Shown: positions 39,839-48,207 of the stretch, piece by piece | Layout of the letters: each line of letters begins with the position of its first letter | How positions within the stretch are numbered: the first letter of the stretch is position 1 | NCBI GenBank assembly: GCA_035628505.1 | Contig: DASPJR010000067.1 | Location: forward strand, 69,874 to 133,873 | DNA: 64,000 nt | Direction: 5' to 3' | From: DASPJR01 sp035628505 | GTDB lineage: Bacteria > Planctomycetota > SZUA-567 > H5-PLA8 | Translations under genes and position numbers: made by a program | Notes under the pieces: model-generated | Seen by the model: the letters and a program-made list of their open reading frames with translations, nothing else | The model's database searches: none | Told to the model about the DNA's origin: nothing

Positions 39839-41140
39839 TCATTTCTTCCATTCGCCGCACTTCTTCGCGATCAGCTTGCGCTTGAGGCGAACATAGACCG
39901 GCAAGCCGTCGGCGCCCATTTTGATTTTCACTTCACCGCGGACCAGCGGCGCCAGATACGTGCGGAATTTTTTCGAAATTCCCGTGCCAGCTTCGTTGAG
40001 GAAATCGCGCGGCAACATTGATTCGCCGTTCGCGACATCAGAAAGTTTCGCCAGGCCAGTCGTGCAGCTGTATGGATTGTTGCTCTTGCGCACGAGCGTA
40101 ACCATGTGCCCCGTGGTGCCGCGCAGCGCTTCGCGCACCGCCTGCTGGCCGCACATGAAGGCCTCGTCCACGTCAGTCTTGCTGGCCCAGTGCATGCCCG
40201 CGCGCTGCAGCGTTCCCGGCTTGTTACGGCGCGCCTTCACGCCGATTTCCTGTTCGATGAAGTTCGCAACGAATTCGCCAACGCCGCCGAGTTGCTTATG
40301 GCCGAACGCGTCTTTGCCAAACGCGCCGCCGACTTCCGACAGATATTCGCCTTTCTCATTCTTGCAGCCTTCGCAGACGACGACGAAGCAGCGGCCGATG
40401 CGCTTGAGGCAATCCTTGACCTGCGAGGCCATCGTGTTCAGCGACACGGGAATTTCAGGCACGTAAATCAGGTGCGGGGCATCTTCACCGTCACGCGCGG
40501 CAAGGCCAGACGAGGCGGCGATCCAGCCGGCGTTGCGGCCCATGACTTCCTGCACGGTCGTGGTGTCGGTGGTGTAGAGCGCTTCGGTGTCCTTGCCGGC
40601 TTCCATGATCATCGTCGCGTTGTACTTGGCGACGGAGCCAAAGCCGGGACAGTGATCGGTGTGGGCCAGGTCATTGTCGATCGTTTTCGGAATCCCCATC
40701 ACGCACATCTCGTATTTCCGGTCGCGAGCCAGGCGCGCAACTTTGTCGGCGGTGTCCATGCTGTCATTGCCGCCGGCGTAGAAGAAATAGCGGATGTTGT
40801 GCGCCTGGAAGACTTCGATGATGCGCGCGTAATCGGCTTCGGTTTTCACTTTGTAGCGACACGAGCCGGCCGCGGCAGCGGGCGTTTCACGCAGGCCTTT
40901 GACGTCCTCGAGCTTTTCCTTGCCGAAGTCGAAGAGTTCTTCCTGCAGCACGCCGAGGATTCCGTTCTTGGCGCCGTAGACAGTCTTGATCAGCTTTTTG
41001 CTTTTGAGCGCTTCGAGCACGCCGCCGGCCATCGATGAGTTGATCACCGCGGTCGGTCCGCCGGACTGCGCGAACACAGCGTTGCCAACCAGCCCGGTGG
41101 GTGCTGCGCCATTGGAAGATTTCGCATTGCCTTTTGCCAT
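39839..41140 (-). CDS. pfp: Pyrophosphate-dependent 6-phosphofructokinase
   Basis: Phosphorylates fructose 6-phosphate using PPi, reversibly. The PFK fold is clear: FAQSGGPTAVINSS at the phosphate-donor site, FFYAGGNDSMDTA (Asp after GG-N, which excludes ATP in PPi enzymes) and GIPKTIDNDL, with Lys in place of the Gly of ATP-PFK. EVMGRNAGWIAASSGLA holds the substrate Met-Gly-Arg. With 433 residues it is the bacterial PPi type. It is likely the main glycolytic PFK, as in many planctomycetes (inference). It is followed by a terminator hairpin and is probably monocistronic. Confidence 0.93.
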   Translation of the reverse strand: MAKGNAKSSNGAAPTGLVGNAVFAQSGGPTAVINSSMAGGVLEALKSKKLIKTVYGAKNGILGVLQEELFDFGKEKLEDVKGLRETPAAAAGSCRYKVKTEADYARIIEVFQAHNIRYFFYAGGNDSMDTADKVARLARDRKYEMCVMGIPKTIDNDLAHTDHCPGFGSVAKYNATMIMEAGKDTEALYTTDTTTVQEVMGRNAGWIAASSGLAARDGEDAPHLIYVPEIPVSLNTMASQVKDCLKRIGRCFVVVCEGCKNEKGEYLSEVGGAFGKDAFGHKQLGGVGEFVANFIEQEIGVKARRNKPGTLQRAGMHWASKTDVDEAFMCGQQAVREALRGTTGHMVTLVRKSNNPYSCTTGLAKLSDVANGESMLPRDFLNEAGTGISKKFRTYLAPLVRGEVKIKMGADGLPVYVRLKRKLIAKKCGEWKK

Positions 41141-41305
41141 GTGCTCTCTGTCCTCACTGAAATGTTGTGAATGAGACGCTGAATGTAAGGCGCAGGAAAA
41201 TTTTTGCTAAGTCAAATTCGTTGTTCATAAGGCAGGCGCAGCCTGACTTTCGCGAGTGAAAGCGGGTCCGATCTGCGCTGTACTCCGAACGGATTAACTT
41301 AGCGA

Positions 41306-41338
41306 TTTAAAACGAAACCCCGGAAAAAATCTCCGGGG
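41306..41338 (-). terminator. Intrinsic terminator after the PA14 protein gene
   Basis: Minus strand: CCCCGGA pairs with TCCGGGG (7 bp; 41332-41338 and 41318-41324), followed by TTTCGTTTTAA. It is 35 bases after the stop. Confidence 0.65.
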
Positions 41339-41373
41339 CGTCGTGGCAATTACTTGAATGACAGCTGACGAAA

Positions 41374-44175
41374 TCAGCCACGCCTGGCGTGGCCGGTACG
41401 CCCTGGCTTCACCGAGTAGCGTAAGTCTTCGACGGAAACATATTGGGTGAGATTATAGAGAACCGTGACGCGCACCTGTCGCGGAGCCTTCTCTGCCGCT
41501 ATGTTGGTAAGTGCTTCATCGATAAAACGGTCGTTAAAGTCTCCAGAGAGCCGAACAGTCAGGCGCATGGCTGTTTGACCATTTTTAGCCCGCGTCAGCT
41601 TAACAGTGCCGCTTTGATTGCGACCGCGACCGCGCTTATCCAAAGTAAAGAAGGTGGCCACTCCGCCGACGTCCACCGCGATCTGCTGCCCTTCCAGCAC
41701 AATCGGCGGCGCCTCGATTGAGCCACTGAACAGAACCGCGCTGGCTGTCACTTTTGAAAAGTGAAGACGGATATCCAAATTCGATGTTGTGACCGGCTTC
41801 ATCTCGCCGGCAGGCATTCCGCCAAAGGGCGTGGATGTCGGATCTGTCGGAGACAATCCCAGCGCAAATTCAAGATCATCGCTGAAACCGTCTCCGTCGC
41901 TGTCTCCTTCCATTCCGCTTCCGGAGTCAGCGATTTCTTCGATAGCTGACACGTTCGTGGTGAACAGCTGCGTCTGCGGAATGGCAGCCTTGGCCGTCGA
42001 CGCGCTGCTCCAGAGCAGCCGCGCCACCGCGCCGCCAGAGCGGTCATAAAACTCCATCTTCAGGCTGTAGCGCTGTCCGGCTGTCAGCGCGATGCTGCCG
42101 CTGTTTTCGGTGAGGCCGTGATCGGTCCAGTTATTCACGAGTTGCTGCCCATTAATCCACAGGCGCACACCGTCGTCGCTTTGCGTATAGAAGGTGTACG
42201 TCTGGCTATATTGCGGCTGAACGAAGCCGGTCCAGCGGACCGAGAACGTATCGGCAGCGATACCGCTGGCAGGCGAACCGCTGCTCCAGTCGAAATTCAC
42301 CTGCGGATCCTTGCGCGTGACGCTGACGCCGGTGAAATCGATATTGTCATAGTACGATGCCATCAGGCCGTCGCCGCTGCCGCTGGTGGTTGTGGCTGGA
42401 TAAAGCTGTGACTGCGGCACAATAGCTTTTGTTGTCGAGGGGCTGCTCCAGAGCAGCCTGGCCGTCGCATCGCCATAGCCGTCGTAATATTCAAGCTTGA
42501 TGCTGTAGAGCTGGCCGGCGGTGAGAAGAATGCTGCCAACATTCTCAGTGACGCCGTGATCGGTCCAGTTATTGATCAGCAGTTGCCCGTTGATCCAGAG
42601 CCGGATGCCATCGTCGCTTTGCGTGTAGAACGTGTAGTTCTCGCTGAACTGCGGCTGAATCTGGCCGCTCCAGCGCACGCTGAAGGTGTCCGCAGCAATG
42701 CCCGTGGTCGGCGCGGCGGCACCCCAGGCAAAATCCACCGTCGCGTCGGTTCGCACGACGCTCGCGCCCGTAAAATTGGTGTTGTCGAAGTAGGCTGCCG
42801 AGAGCCCCTTCCCTGTTCCTGTGGCAGTCGGCGCGTAAAGCTGCGTCTGCGGCACGACCGCCTTCGGCGTTGACGGACTGCTCCAGAAAAGCTTGATGAC
42901 CGCGCCATACTGCCGCTCAAAATACTCCAGCTTGATGTCGTACTTCTGCCCGGCTTGAAGAGTGATTTTGCCGCTGTTCTCGGTGCTGCCGTGGACGGTC
43001 CAATTGTCGATCAGAAGTTGTCCATTGACCCACAGGCGCACGCCATCGTCACTGAGAGTATAGAACGTATAGGTTTCGCTGAATTTCGCTTCGACCTTGC
43101 CGGTCCAGCGAACACTGAAGCTGTCGCCGCCGAATCCGGCGATTGGCGCGTACGAGCCCCAGTCGAAATTGATCGTGGGATCGACTCGCGTGGCGCTGGT
43201 CCCAGTGAAATTCTCGTTATCAAAGTACGTCCCAAGCAGGCCCTTCCCTGTGCCCGTGGTGCCGCTTGGCGGAGGCGGGGGAGTCGTTCCGACGGCCACG
43301 ACTTCGAAGGCGCTGCCGGGGATTTCCTTGAGCTGCCGAAGATCCATGACATTCCAGCGGCTGTCGGGTGCGCCGGAGATGTACCAGTCGGTACCGCGAT
43401 CGGCGACGTACATGCCGTACTTCTTCAGACAGTTCAGGATCACGCGAGCCTGGCCTGTGTACTTTGAAATGTCATAGCTGGCTTTCAGCCGAACGCGCGT
43501 GCCCATTGGCGGATCATTCGTGCTGGTGGTCGTCCCGCCGTGCGTTGCCGGGTGAATCCATTTGTTCTGCGGGCGGGTGATCGTGAAACGCAGCGCGTGC
43601 TTGATTTCGCCTGCAGCCACTTCTTCATAACGGGCCAGGCCCGCGAAGATGGGCAGGCCCGCGGCATCGGCCGAGGTCCAGCCATCCGGGCGCAGAGCAT
43701 TGGATTTCAGATCGAATTTTGCGGCCGAACTGCAGCGCCAGCCCGGGCCCACATAGGACGCCGCGAACATTTCGTAGAGAATTGCGTTGTCATTATCGAC
43801 AACAATCACGTGGCCGTCCGGGCCGGATTCGACCTTGGCATTGGCCGGAACGGGATAGGGCCCCGGATCGCTTTCGCTGGGCCAGTCTACGATCTCGATG
43901 GGCACTTTCGTCTGCGAGCCCGTTACGACGTTATACGGAATGCCGCTCGAGAGATCGGAGCTGAAATCGGGATGCAGGAATTTATTCGCGCCGGCCAGGA
44001 TTGAATTGATGTACGTGCTGGACTTTGGATCCACGGGGTCCTGTGAAATATCGCGGTTCCACGGGTTATCGGCGGGGAAGATCGGCACGGTGACGCTCAG
44101 CGCATGGGCATCCAGCGCGCCGAACATCATGAGAAGAAACAGCAGTCCAGAAAGGTTCATACTTCCATTCAGCAT
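41374..44175 (-). CDS. Large secreted protein with three PA14 domains and a Ca-binding motif
   Basis: A 933-residue exported protein starting at MLNGSMNLSGLLFLLMMFG (AGGAG seven bases upstream). A signal peptide ends near ALDAHA. Residues ~30-275 form a domain I cannot name (FPADNPWNRDISQ; KWIHPATHGGTTTSTNDPPMGTRVRLKASYDI) that suggests a cell-surface or glycan-related function. A Pro/Gly linker then leads to three PA14 repeats (DNA ~43245-42830, 42830-42400, 42390-41965), each with FSVRWTG...YTFYTxSDDGxRLWxNGQ; PA14 is a carbohydrate-binding beta-barrel. A DSDGDGFSDDLE calcium motif follows, then a C-terminal domain. It is probably a cell-surface glycan-binding protein. Confidence 0.82.
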   Translation of the reverse strand: MLNGSMNLSGLLFLLMMFGALDAHALSVTVPIFPADNPWNRDISQDPVDPKSSTYINSILAGANKFLHPDFSSDLSSGIPYNVVTGSQTKVPIEIVDWPSESDPGPYPVPANAKVESGPDGHVIVVDNDNAILYEMFAASYVGPGWRCSSAAKFDLKSNALRPDGWTSADAAGLPIFAGLARYEEVAAGEIKHALRFTITRPQNKWIHPATHGGTTTSTNDPPMGTRVRLKASYDISKYTGQARVILNCLKKYGMYVADRGTDWYISGAPDSRWNVMDLRQLKEIPGSAFEVVAVGTTPPPPPSGTTGTGKGLLGTYFDNENFTGTSATRVDPTINFDWGSYAPIAGFGGDSFSVRWTGKVEAKFSETYTFYTLSDDGVRLWVNGQLLIDNWTVHGSTENSGKITLQAGQKYDIKLEYFERQYGAVIKLFWSSPSTPKAVVPQTQLYAPTATGTGKGLSAAYFDNTNFTGASVVRTDATVDFAWGAAAPTTGIAADTFSVRWSGQIQPQFSENYTFYTQSDDGIRLWINGQLLINNWTDHGVTENVGSILLTAGQLYSIKLEYYDGYGDATARLLWSSPSTTKAIVPQSQLYPATTTSGSGDGLMASYYDNIDFTGVSVTRKDPQVNFDWSSGSPASGIAADTFSVRWTGFVQPQYSQTYTFYTQSDDGVRLWINGQQLVNNWTDHGLTENSGSIALTAGQRYSLKMEFYDRSGGAVARLLWSSASTAKAAIPQTQLFTTNVSAIEEIADSGSGMEGDSDGDGFSDDLEFALGLSPTDPTSTPFGGMPAGEMKPVTTSNLDIRLHFSKVTASAVLFSGSIEAPPIVLEGQQIAVDVGGVATFFTLDKRGRGRNQSGTVKLTRAKNGQTAMRLTVRLSGDFNDRFIDEALTNIAAEKAPRQVRVTVLYNLTQYVSVEDLRYSVKPGRTGHARRG

Positions 44176-44466
44176 GCAGTCTCCTTTCAAATGAATGAGC
44201 GAACGGTCGAACAATCGGCCGGTTTGTCCGGGGGCGAAAAACCACCACGTTCGTAAAGTTGACACAGAGCAGGCGGAGGCGTTGAGCCGATTGCAAATGA
44301 CACCGGACAAGCGAGGCTGATGTCTTTTAGACCGCCCGTTACGCGAATGTCATTTCAGCAAAATTAAGTTTTTTCGGCCTCCATCAGCGATGCAAATCGG
44401 CGACGTTCATATGAGACATTGTTATTCTTCTCCGAACTCGACAGCCGGGCGCGGCGTTATACAGTT

Positions 44467-45357
44467 ATGGCGATGCAGCTTGCCGCCGTACGCCATCTCT
44501 TGTTCAGTCTTCTATCTGCCGCGGTAATCGCCGTCGGCGCGGATGACATCGTCAAAAATGAGACGCAGGCGATGGCCATGTGCATGGCGTACTCGCACGC
44601 TCAGGAAATGTTCCGCCGCACCGATTACGACCGTGACGGCGTGCTCGAGTTTGCACAGACGTTAATGGGCGGCAAACCCGCAGCCGCACGCAAGCCGAAC
44701 GTCGAGGCCATGCAGAAGCCTGCTGAAGCCGAACGCGTGGACATCGCCAGGCTGATCGGCATGCTTGGCGCGCCAGATTTCGCCGCGCGCGAGGCGGCTT
44801 CGGCAGGACTGCTTCGCTTCGGTGTAAAGGCTTACGCCCAATTGCTCGAGGCACAGGCGCGCATTCGCGACGCCGAAGTGGTGATGCGCTCAAAAGTACT
44901 TTCACAGCAGATTATCGAAAGCCTCTCGCCCGAGCAGAAATTTGAACTGCGCTGCGGGCTTCTGCGCGTTGTCGGGAACAATGGTGTCGAATACGACATT
45001 CTGCTGATCCAGCGCGAACTGGCCGAAGCCGAATGCCCGCTGGGCACCGATCCGGCTGGTGTGACGCCCTTCGGCGGCTATCTGTTCCGCATCCTGACGC
45101 AGCAGGGAGCGGCGGCCTTGGGCGGTGCGCGCAGTTATCTCACCGGAAACAACATGAATCTGGGCTATGCGCTGCTGGCTTTCCCGAAAGACTACGGAGT
45201 GACCGGAAAAAAGTGCTTCATAATCAGCAACCACCGCCTCATTTATTCGCGCGACTTCGGCGACAAGGAAAAAACAGACGCCTTCGTGAAGGAGTGCATC
45301 GAGTTCAACCCCGTTCAGGTGGACGCAACGGACAAAGCCGTGTGGAAGCCGGAATGA
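44467..45357 (+). CDS. DUF2950 family secreted protein
   Basis: A 296-residue protein. MAMQLAAVRHLLFSLLSAAVIAVGA is a likely signal peptide. The middle has a HEAT-like stretch (LIGMLGAPDFAAREAASAGLLRFG). The C-terminal DUF2950-like part is GGYLFRILTQQGAAALGGARSYL, GYALLAFPKDYGVTGKKCFIISNHRLIYSRDFGD. An EF-hand-like TDYDRDGVLEF lies near residue 55. The function of DUF2950 is unknown. The stop overlaps the start of the next gene (ATGA), so it is translationally coupled to a nucleoside deoxyribosyltransferase-like gene, an odd partnership. I use the ATG at 44467; the frame is open slightly upstream. Confidence 0.72.
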   Translation: MAMQLAAVRHLLFSLLSAAVIAVGADDIVKNETQAMAMCMAYSHAQEMFRRTDYDRDGVLEFAQTLMGGKPAAARKPNVEAMQKPAEAERVDIARLIGMLGAPDFAAREAASAGLLRFGVKAYAQLLEAQARIRDAEVVMRSKVLSQQIIESLSPEQKFELRCGLLRVVGNNGVEYDILLIQRELAEAECPLGTDPAGVTPFGGYLFRILTQQGAAALGGARSYLTGNNMNLGYALLAFPKDYGVTGKKCFIISNHRLIYSRDFGDKEKTDAFVKECIEFNPVQVDATDKAVWKPE

Positions 45358-45863
45358 CCGCCAGAAAGGCACGGAAGCGACGCGTGAAAATATACCTTGC
45401 CGGACCGCTATTCACGATTCAGGAACGCTGCATGAACCGCGTGCTGGCGCAGACGCTGGAGCAATCTGTTGCCGGTCTGACGGTGCTGCTGCCGCAGGAT
45501 TTCAAGCATGACGGACGCTACAACGACTCGCGCGCGTTCGGATACATTTTCAAAGGCTGCGTCTCCTCCGTGGACGAAAGCGATTGCGTCGTCGCCTGGC
45601 TGGATGGTCCCGACGCTGACAGCGGCACGTGCTTCGAAGTGGGCTATGCCTATGCGAAGGGAATTCCGGTGATCGGCGTGCGCACGGACTTCCGGCACAA
45701 CCAGGAGCGCGGCGTAAACCTGATGCTTTCGCGCGCGTGCACCGCGTTTGTGTACCGGCCGTCGTTTGACGAAGACGTCAACGGGCTGGCGCGCAGCATC
45801 GCGCAAGCGATCAAGAAGGTAATGCGGTCCAGGAAACAGGCGGTGAATGGCGCGAAGGCGTGA
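45354..45863 (+). CDS. Nucleoside 2-deoxyribosyltransferase family protein (first of two)
   Basis: A 169-residue enzyme of the nucleoside 2-deoxyribosyltransferase fold, which exchanges or hydrolyses the base of deoxynucleosides or nucleotides. Motifs are VKIYLAGPLFT at the N-terminal strand, CVVAWLDGPDADSGTCFEVGYAYAKGIPVIGV (catalytic Glu in FEVGYA) and a helical end. The ATG overlaps the stop of the DUF2950 gene; an alternative GTG at 45384 begins at VKIYLAG. A second family member follows at once. Roles in salvage, nucleotide-pool cleaning or nucleotide-signal turnover are all possible. Confidence 0.85.
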   Translation: MTARKARKRRVKIYLAGPLFTIQERCMNRVLAQTLEQSVAGLTVLLPQDFKHDGRYNDSRAFGYIFKGCVSSVDESDCVVAWLDGPDADSGTCFEVGYAYAKGIPVIGVRTDFRHNQERGVNLMLSRACTAFVYRPSFDEDVNGLARSIAQAIKKVMRSRKQAVNGAKA

Positions 45864-45938
45864 AGCAGTGGGAGCCAGGCCGTGAAGAACATCAGCCGCG
45901 AACCAGCAAGGAATCAACAACGCCATTACGAGGACTCG

Positions 45939-46340
45939 ATGACAGCCAAGAAGATTTATCTCTGCGGACCCATCATGGACTGCCAGATCGGCGACTCGAA
46001 AGACTGGCGCACGCGAGCGAAGGAGCGCCTCGCCGGCCGCTTTATACTGCTCGATCCCATGCGGCGCAGCTTCCGCGATAATGAGATCGACAGCGCAAAT
46101 GAGATCGTCGAGTTCGATCTGCAGGACATCCGCGACGCCGACCTGCTGCTGGTGAATTACTCCAAGGCGAGCGTGGGAACGTCCATGGAAGTGTTCTATG
46201 CCAGCCACGATCTCGGCAAGTTCGTGATCGGCTTCTCGCCGTACGAATTCAAAAACTGCTCGCCCTGGATGGTGAAGTTCTGCACCAAGATCACGCCCGA
46301 TCTCGAATCGGCTCTGAACTACATCGAACGGCACTTCTAG
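45939..46340 (+). CDS. Nucleoside 2-deoxyribosyltransferase-like protein (second of two)
   Basis: A 133-residue protein with the same fold as its upstream neighbour but little sequence identity. KKIYLCGPIMDCQIGDSKDW opens it, and LQDIRDADLLLVNYSKASVGTSMEVFYASHDLGKFVIGF holds the catalytic Glu (MEVFYA). I use ATG 45939, five bases after GAGG; a GTG at 45882 would add 19 residues without homology. The pair looks co-transcribed and may form a hetero-oligomer or act on different nucleotides (inference). Confidence 0.82.
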   Translation: MTAKKIYLCGPIMDCQIGDSKDWRTRAKERLAGRFILLDPMRRSFRDNEIDSANEIVEFDLQDIRDADLLLVNYSKASVGTSMEVFYASHDLGKFVIGFSPYEFKNCSPWMVKFCTKITPDLESALNYIERHF

Positions 46341-46388
46341 CCGCCCGTACCAGGCGCGGCACACCGCGGGATGAGGGGGACATCAGAA

Positions 46389-48170
46389 ATGGCTGACGCA
46401 GTCGATGTCAAAGCCCATGCCGATCAGATCCTCAGTTCCAGAGGTTCGCCATTCTGCACGCTGCTGCGCTACCGCATGGCGATGCTGGCAAATCAAATCA
46501 GTAGCATGCAGCGTGAATCGCTGCTGAAGATCGTGGTTGTCATCGTCCTGGGCATGCTTTTCTGGATCGGCCTTTTCCTCATCTTCCGCGAATCCCTTCG
46601 CTTTATGGGTAGCAACCTGGGCGAACGCATCGGCATGCAGCTCATACAGCGCATGATGAGCTTTTTCTTCCTGGCGCTCACATTCATGCTTGTGTTTTCA
46701 AACACGGTCATCTCGTTCTCAAGCCTGTTTAAATCGAGTGAGACCGCGTTTCTTTTCTCGCTGCCGTTGCGTCACGACACGATATTCTTTTTCAAGCTCA
46801 TCGAATCGCTGCTCTTTTCCTCCTGGGCGATCTTCGCCATCGGGCTTCCGCTGTTGCTGGCCTATGGCCTGCACACGCACGCGGCGTGGTATTTCTATCC
46901 ACTCTCGCTTCTGTTCATGCTTCCCTTTGTCATGCTTCCTGCGGCAATCGGCTCGCTGCTGGGATTGCTGCTGACGGCCATCGTGCCGCGGCAGCGCGGC
47001 ACGATTCTCGCCCTGCTCGCACTTTTTCTGCTCGTGCTTGCCTCGTATGTGGGCATGGCAATTCTGAATGTGCAGCGCCAGCGCAATCCGGAGCTTGAAG
47101 CGAGCGTCAACGCGGTGCTCGATCACCTGCGTTTCACGCAGCAGCCGATGACGCCCAATTTCTGGATCACCAGCGGCATTCTCGCTGTTGGTGGCGGGCT
47201 GGTCTCCATGAGCGCCGGGCAGCCGAACTGGGTTCATGCGACGATCTTTTTCAGCGCGCTGGCGTCCAGCGCCGCGTTTTTTCTCGCGCTTGGCTGGTTC
47301 ATTTCGGGCATTGTCTACGAGAAGACCTATTCCGTTGCCGCGGGTGGCGATTACGTCAAGCGCGTAAAGGGTCGCAGCCGCGTGGAGTGGCTCCTGGCGC
47401 CGCTGACGAATCGTTATCCCGAAGTGATGATTCTTCTGATCAAGGATATTAAAACGTTCATGCGCGATCCGGCGCAATGGTCGCAGGTGTTGATCTTCTT
47501 CGGCATTCTCACTCTCTACATCGGAAATCTGCGCAACTTTTCGTATCCGCTGGATCAGCCGTTTTACCAGAATCTGATCTCATTTCTGAACCTCGGCGCG
47601 ACGTCGATGACGCTGGCGACGATGACCAGCCGCTTTATTTTTCCGCTGATCTCGCTCGAAGGCAGCCGCTTCTGGGTGCTGGGACTGGTTCCCATTCAGC
47701 GGCGCGACATCATGATGTCCAAGTTCTATTTCTCGCTCGGCGGCTCGCTTCTGCTGACTACTTCGCTGGTGCTGCTGTCCAATTACATGCTGCGCAGTCC
47801 CAGCCGCGTTATGCAGATTCAGTTCTATACGGCCGTGCTGCTCTCGCTGGGTTTAAGCGGGCTGAGCGTCGGGATGGGCGCAATTTTTCCGAGCTTCAAC
47901 GAACGCAACCCATCGAAGATCGTCTCCGGCTTCGGCGGCACGCTCACGCTGATCCTAGCGATCGGCCTCGTCATCTTCACAATCATCGGCGAAGGACTGG
48001 TCTGCCACCGCTACCTCGTGCTGCAGGTCTCAACCGACTCAGAAGCGGCTGAAGCACGTTTTCGCGTGGCCTACTATAGTGTGATGGCCGGCATTACCGT
48101 GCTCAACGGCCTGGCCGCGTATCTGCCGATGAAGTTCGGCATCCGCGCGCTGGAGCGCGTGGAATTCTGA
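46389..48170 (+). CDS. Putative ABC-2-type membrane protein (PF16949-like)
   Basis: A 593-residue integral membrane protein with about twelve helices in two half-blocks of six, split by a cytoplasmic segment around residues 315-345 (YVKRVKGRSRVEWLLAPL). It resembles the putative ABC-exporter group PF16949 (ABC_tran_2), characterised by an ETAFLFSLPLRHDTIFFFKL-type loop after helix 3 and PFVMLPAAIGSLLGLLL. No ATPase gene is adjacent, so the energy-coupling partner must be elsewhere. GAGGGGGA precedes the ATG. It may be transcribed with the deoxyribosyltransferase pair, as the gap is under 50 bases. Confidence 0.7.
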   Translation: MADAVDVKAHADQILSSRGSPFCTLLRYRMAMLANQISSMQRESLLKIVVVIVLGMLFWIGLFLIFRESLRFMGSNLGERIGMQLIQRMMSFFFLALTFMLVFSNTVISFSSLFKSSETAFLFSLPLRHDTIFFFKLIESLLFSSWAIFAIGLPLLLAYGLHTHAAWYFYPLSLLFMLPFVMLPAAIGSLLGLLLTAIVPRQRGTILALLALFLLVLASYVGMAILNVQRQRNPELEASVNAVLDHLRFTQQPMTPNFWITSGILAVGGGLVSMSAGQPNWVHATIFFSALASSAAFFLALGWFISGIVYEKTYSVAAGGDYVKRVKGRSRVEWLLAPLTNRYPEVMILLIKDIKTFMRDPAQWSQVLIFFGILTLYIGNLRNFSYPLDQPFYQNLISFLNLGATSMTLATMTSRFIFPLISLEGSRFWVLGLVPIQRRDIMMSKFYFSLGGSLLLTTSLVLLSNYMLRSPSRVMQIQFYTAVLLSLGLSGLSVGMGAIFPSFNERNPSKIVSGFGGTLTLILAIGLVIFTIIGEGLVCHRYLVLQVSTDSEAAEARFRVAYYSVMAGITVLNGLAAYLPMKFGIRALERVEF

Positions 48171-48207
48171 GCCGTTTGAAGTCGTGTTTTCACGGGCGCA
48201 GTCGTCT

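Noticed and set aside
39839..41140. GGNDS in place of GGDDS in phosphofructokinase taken as a defect
   Set aside because: The GGNDSMDT form occurs widely in bacterial PPi-dependent enzymes.
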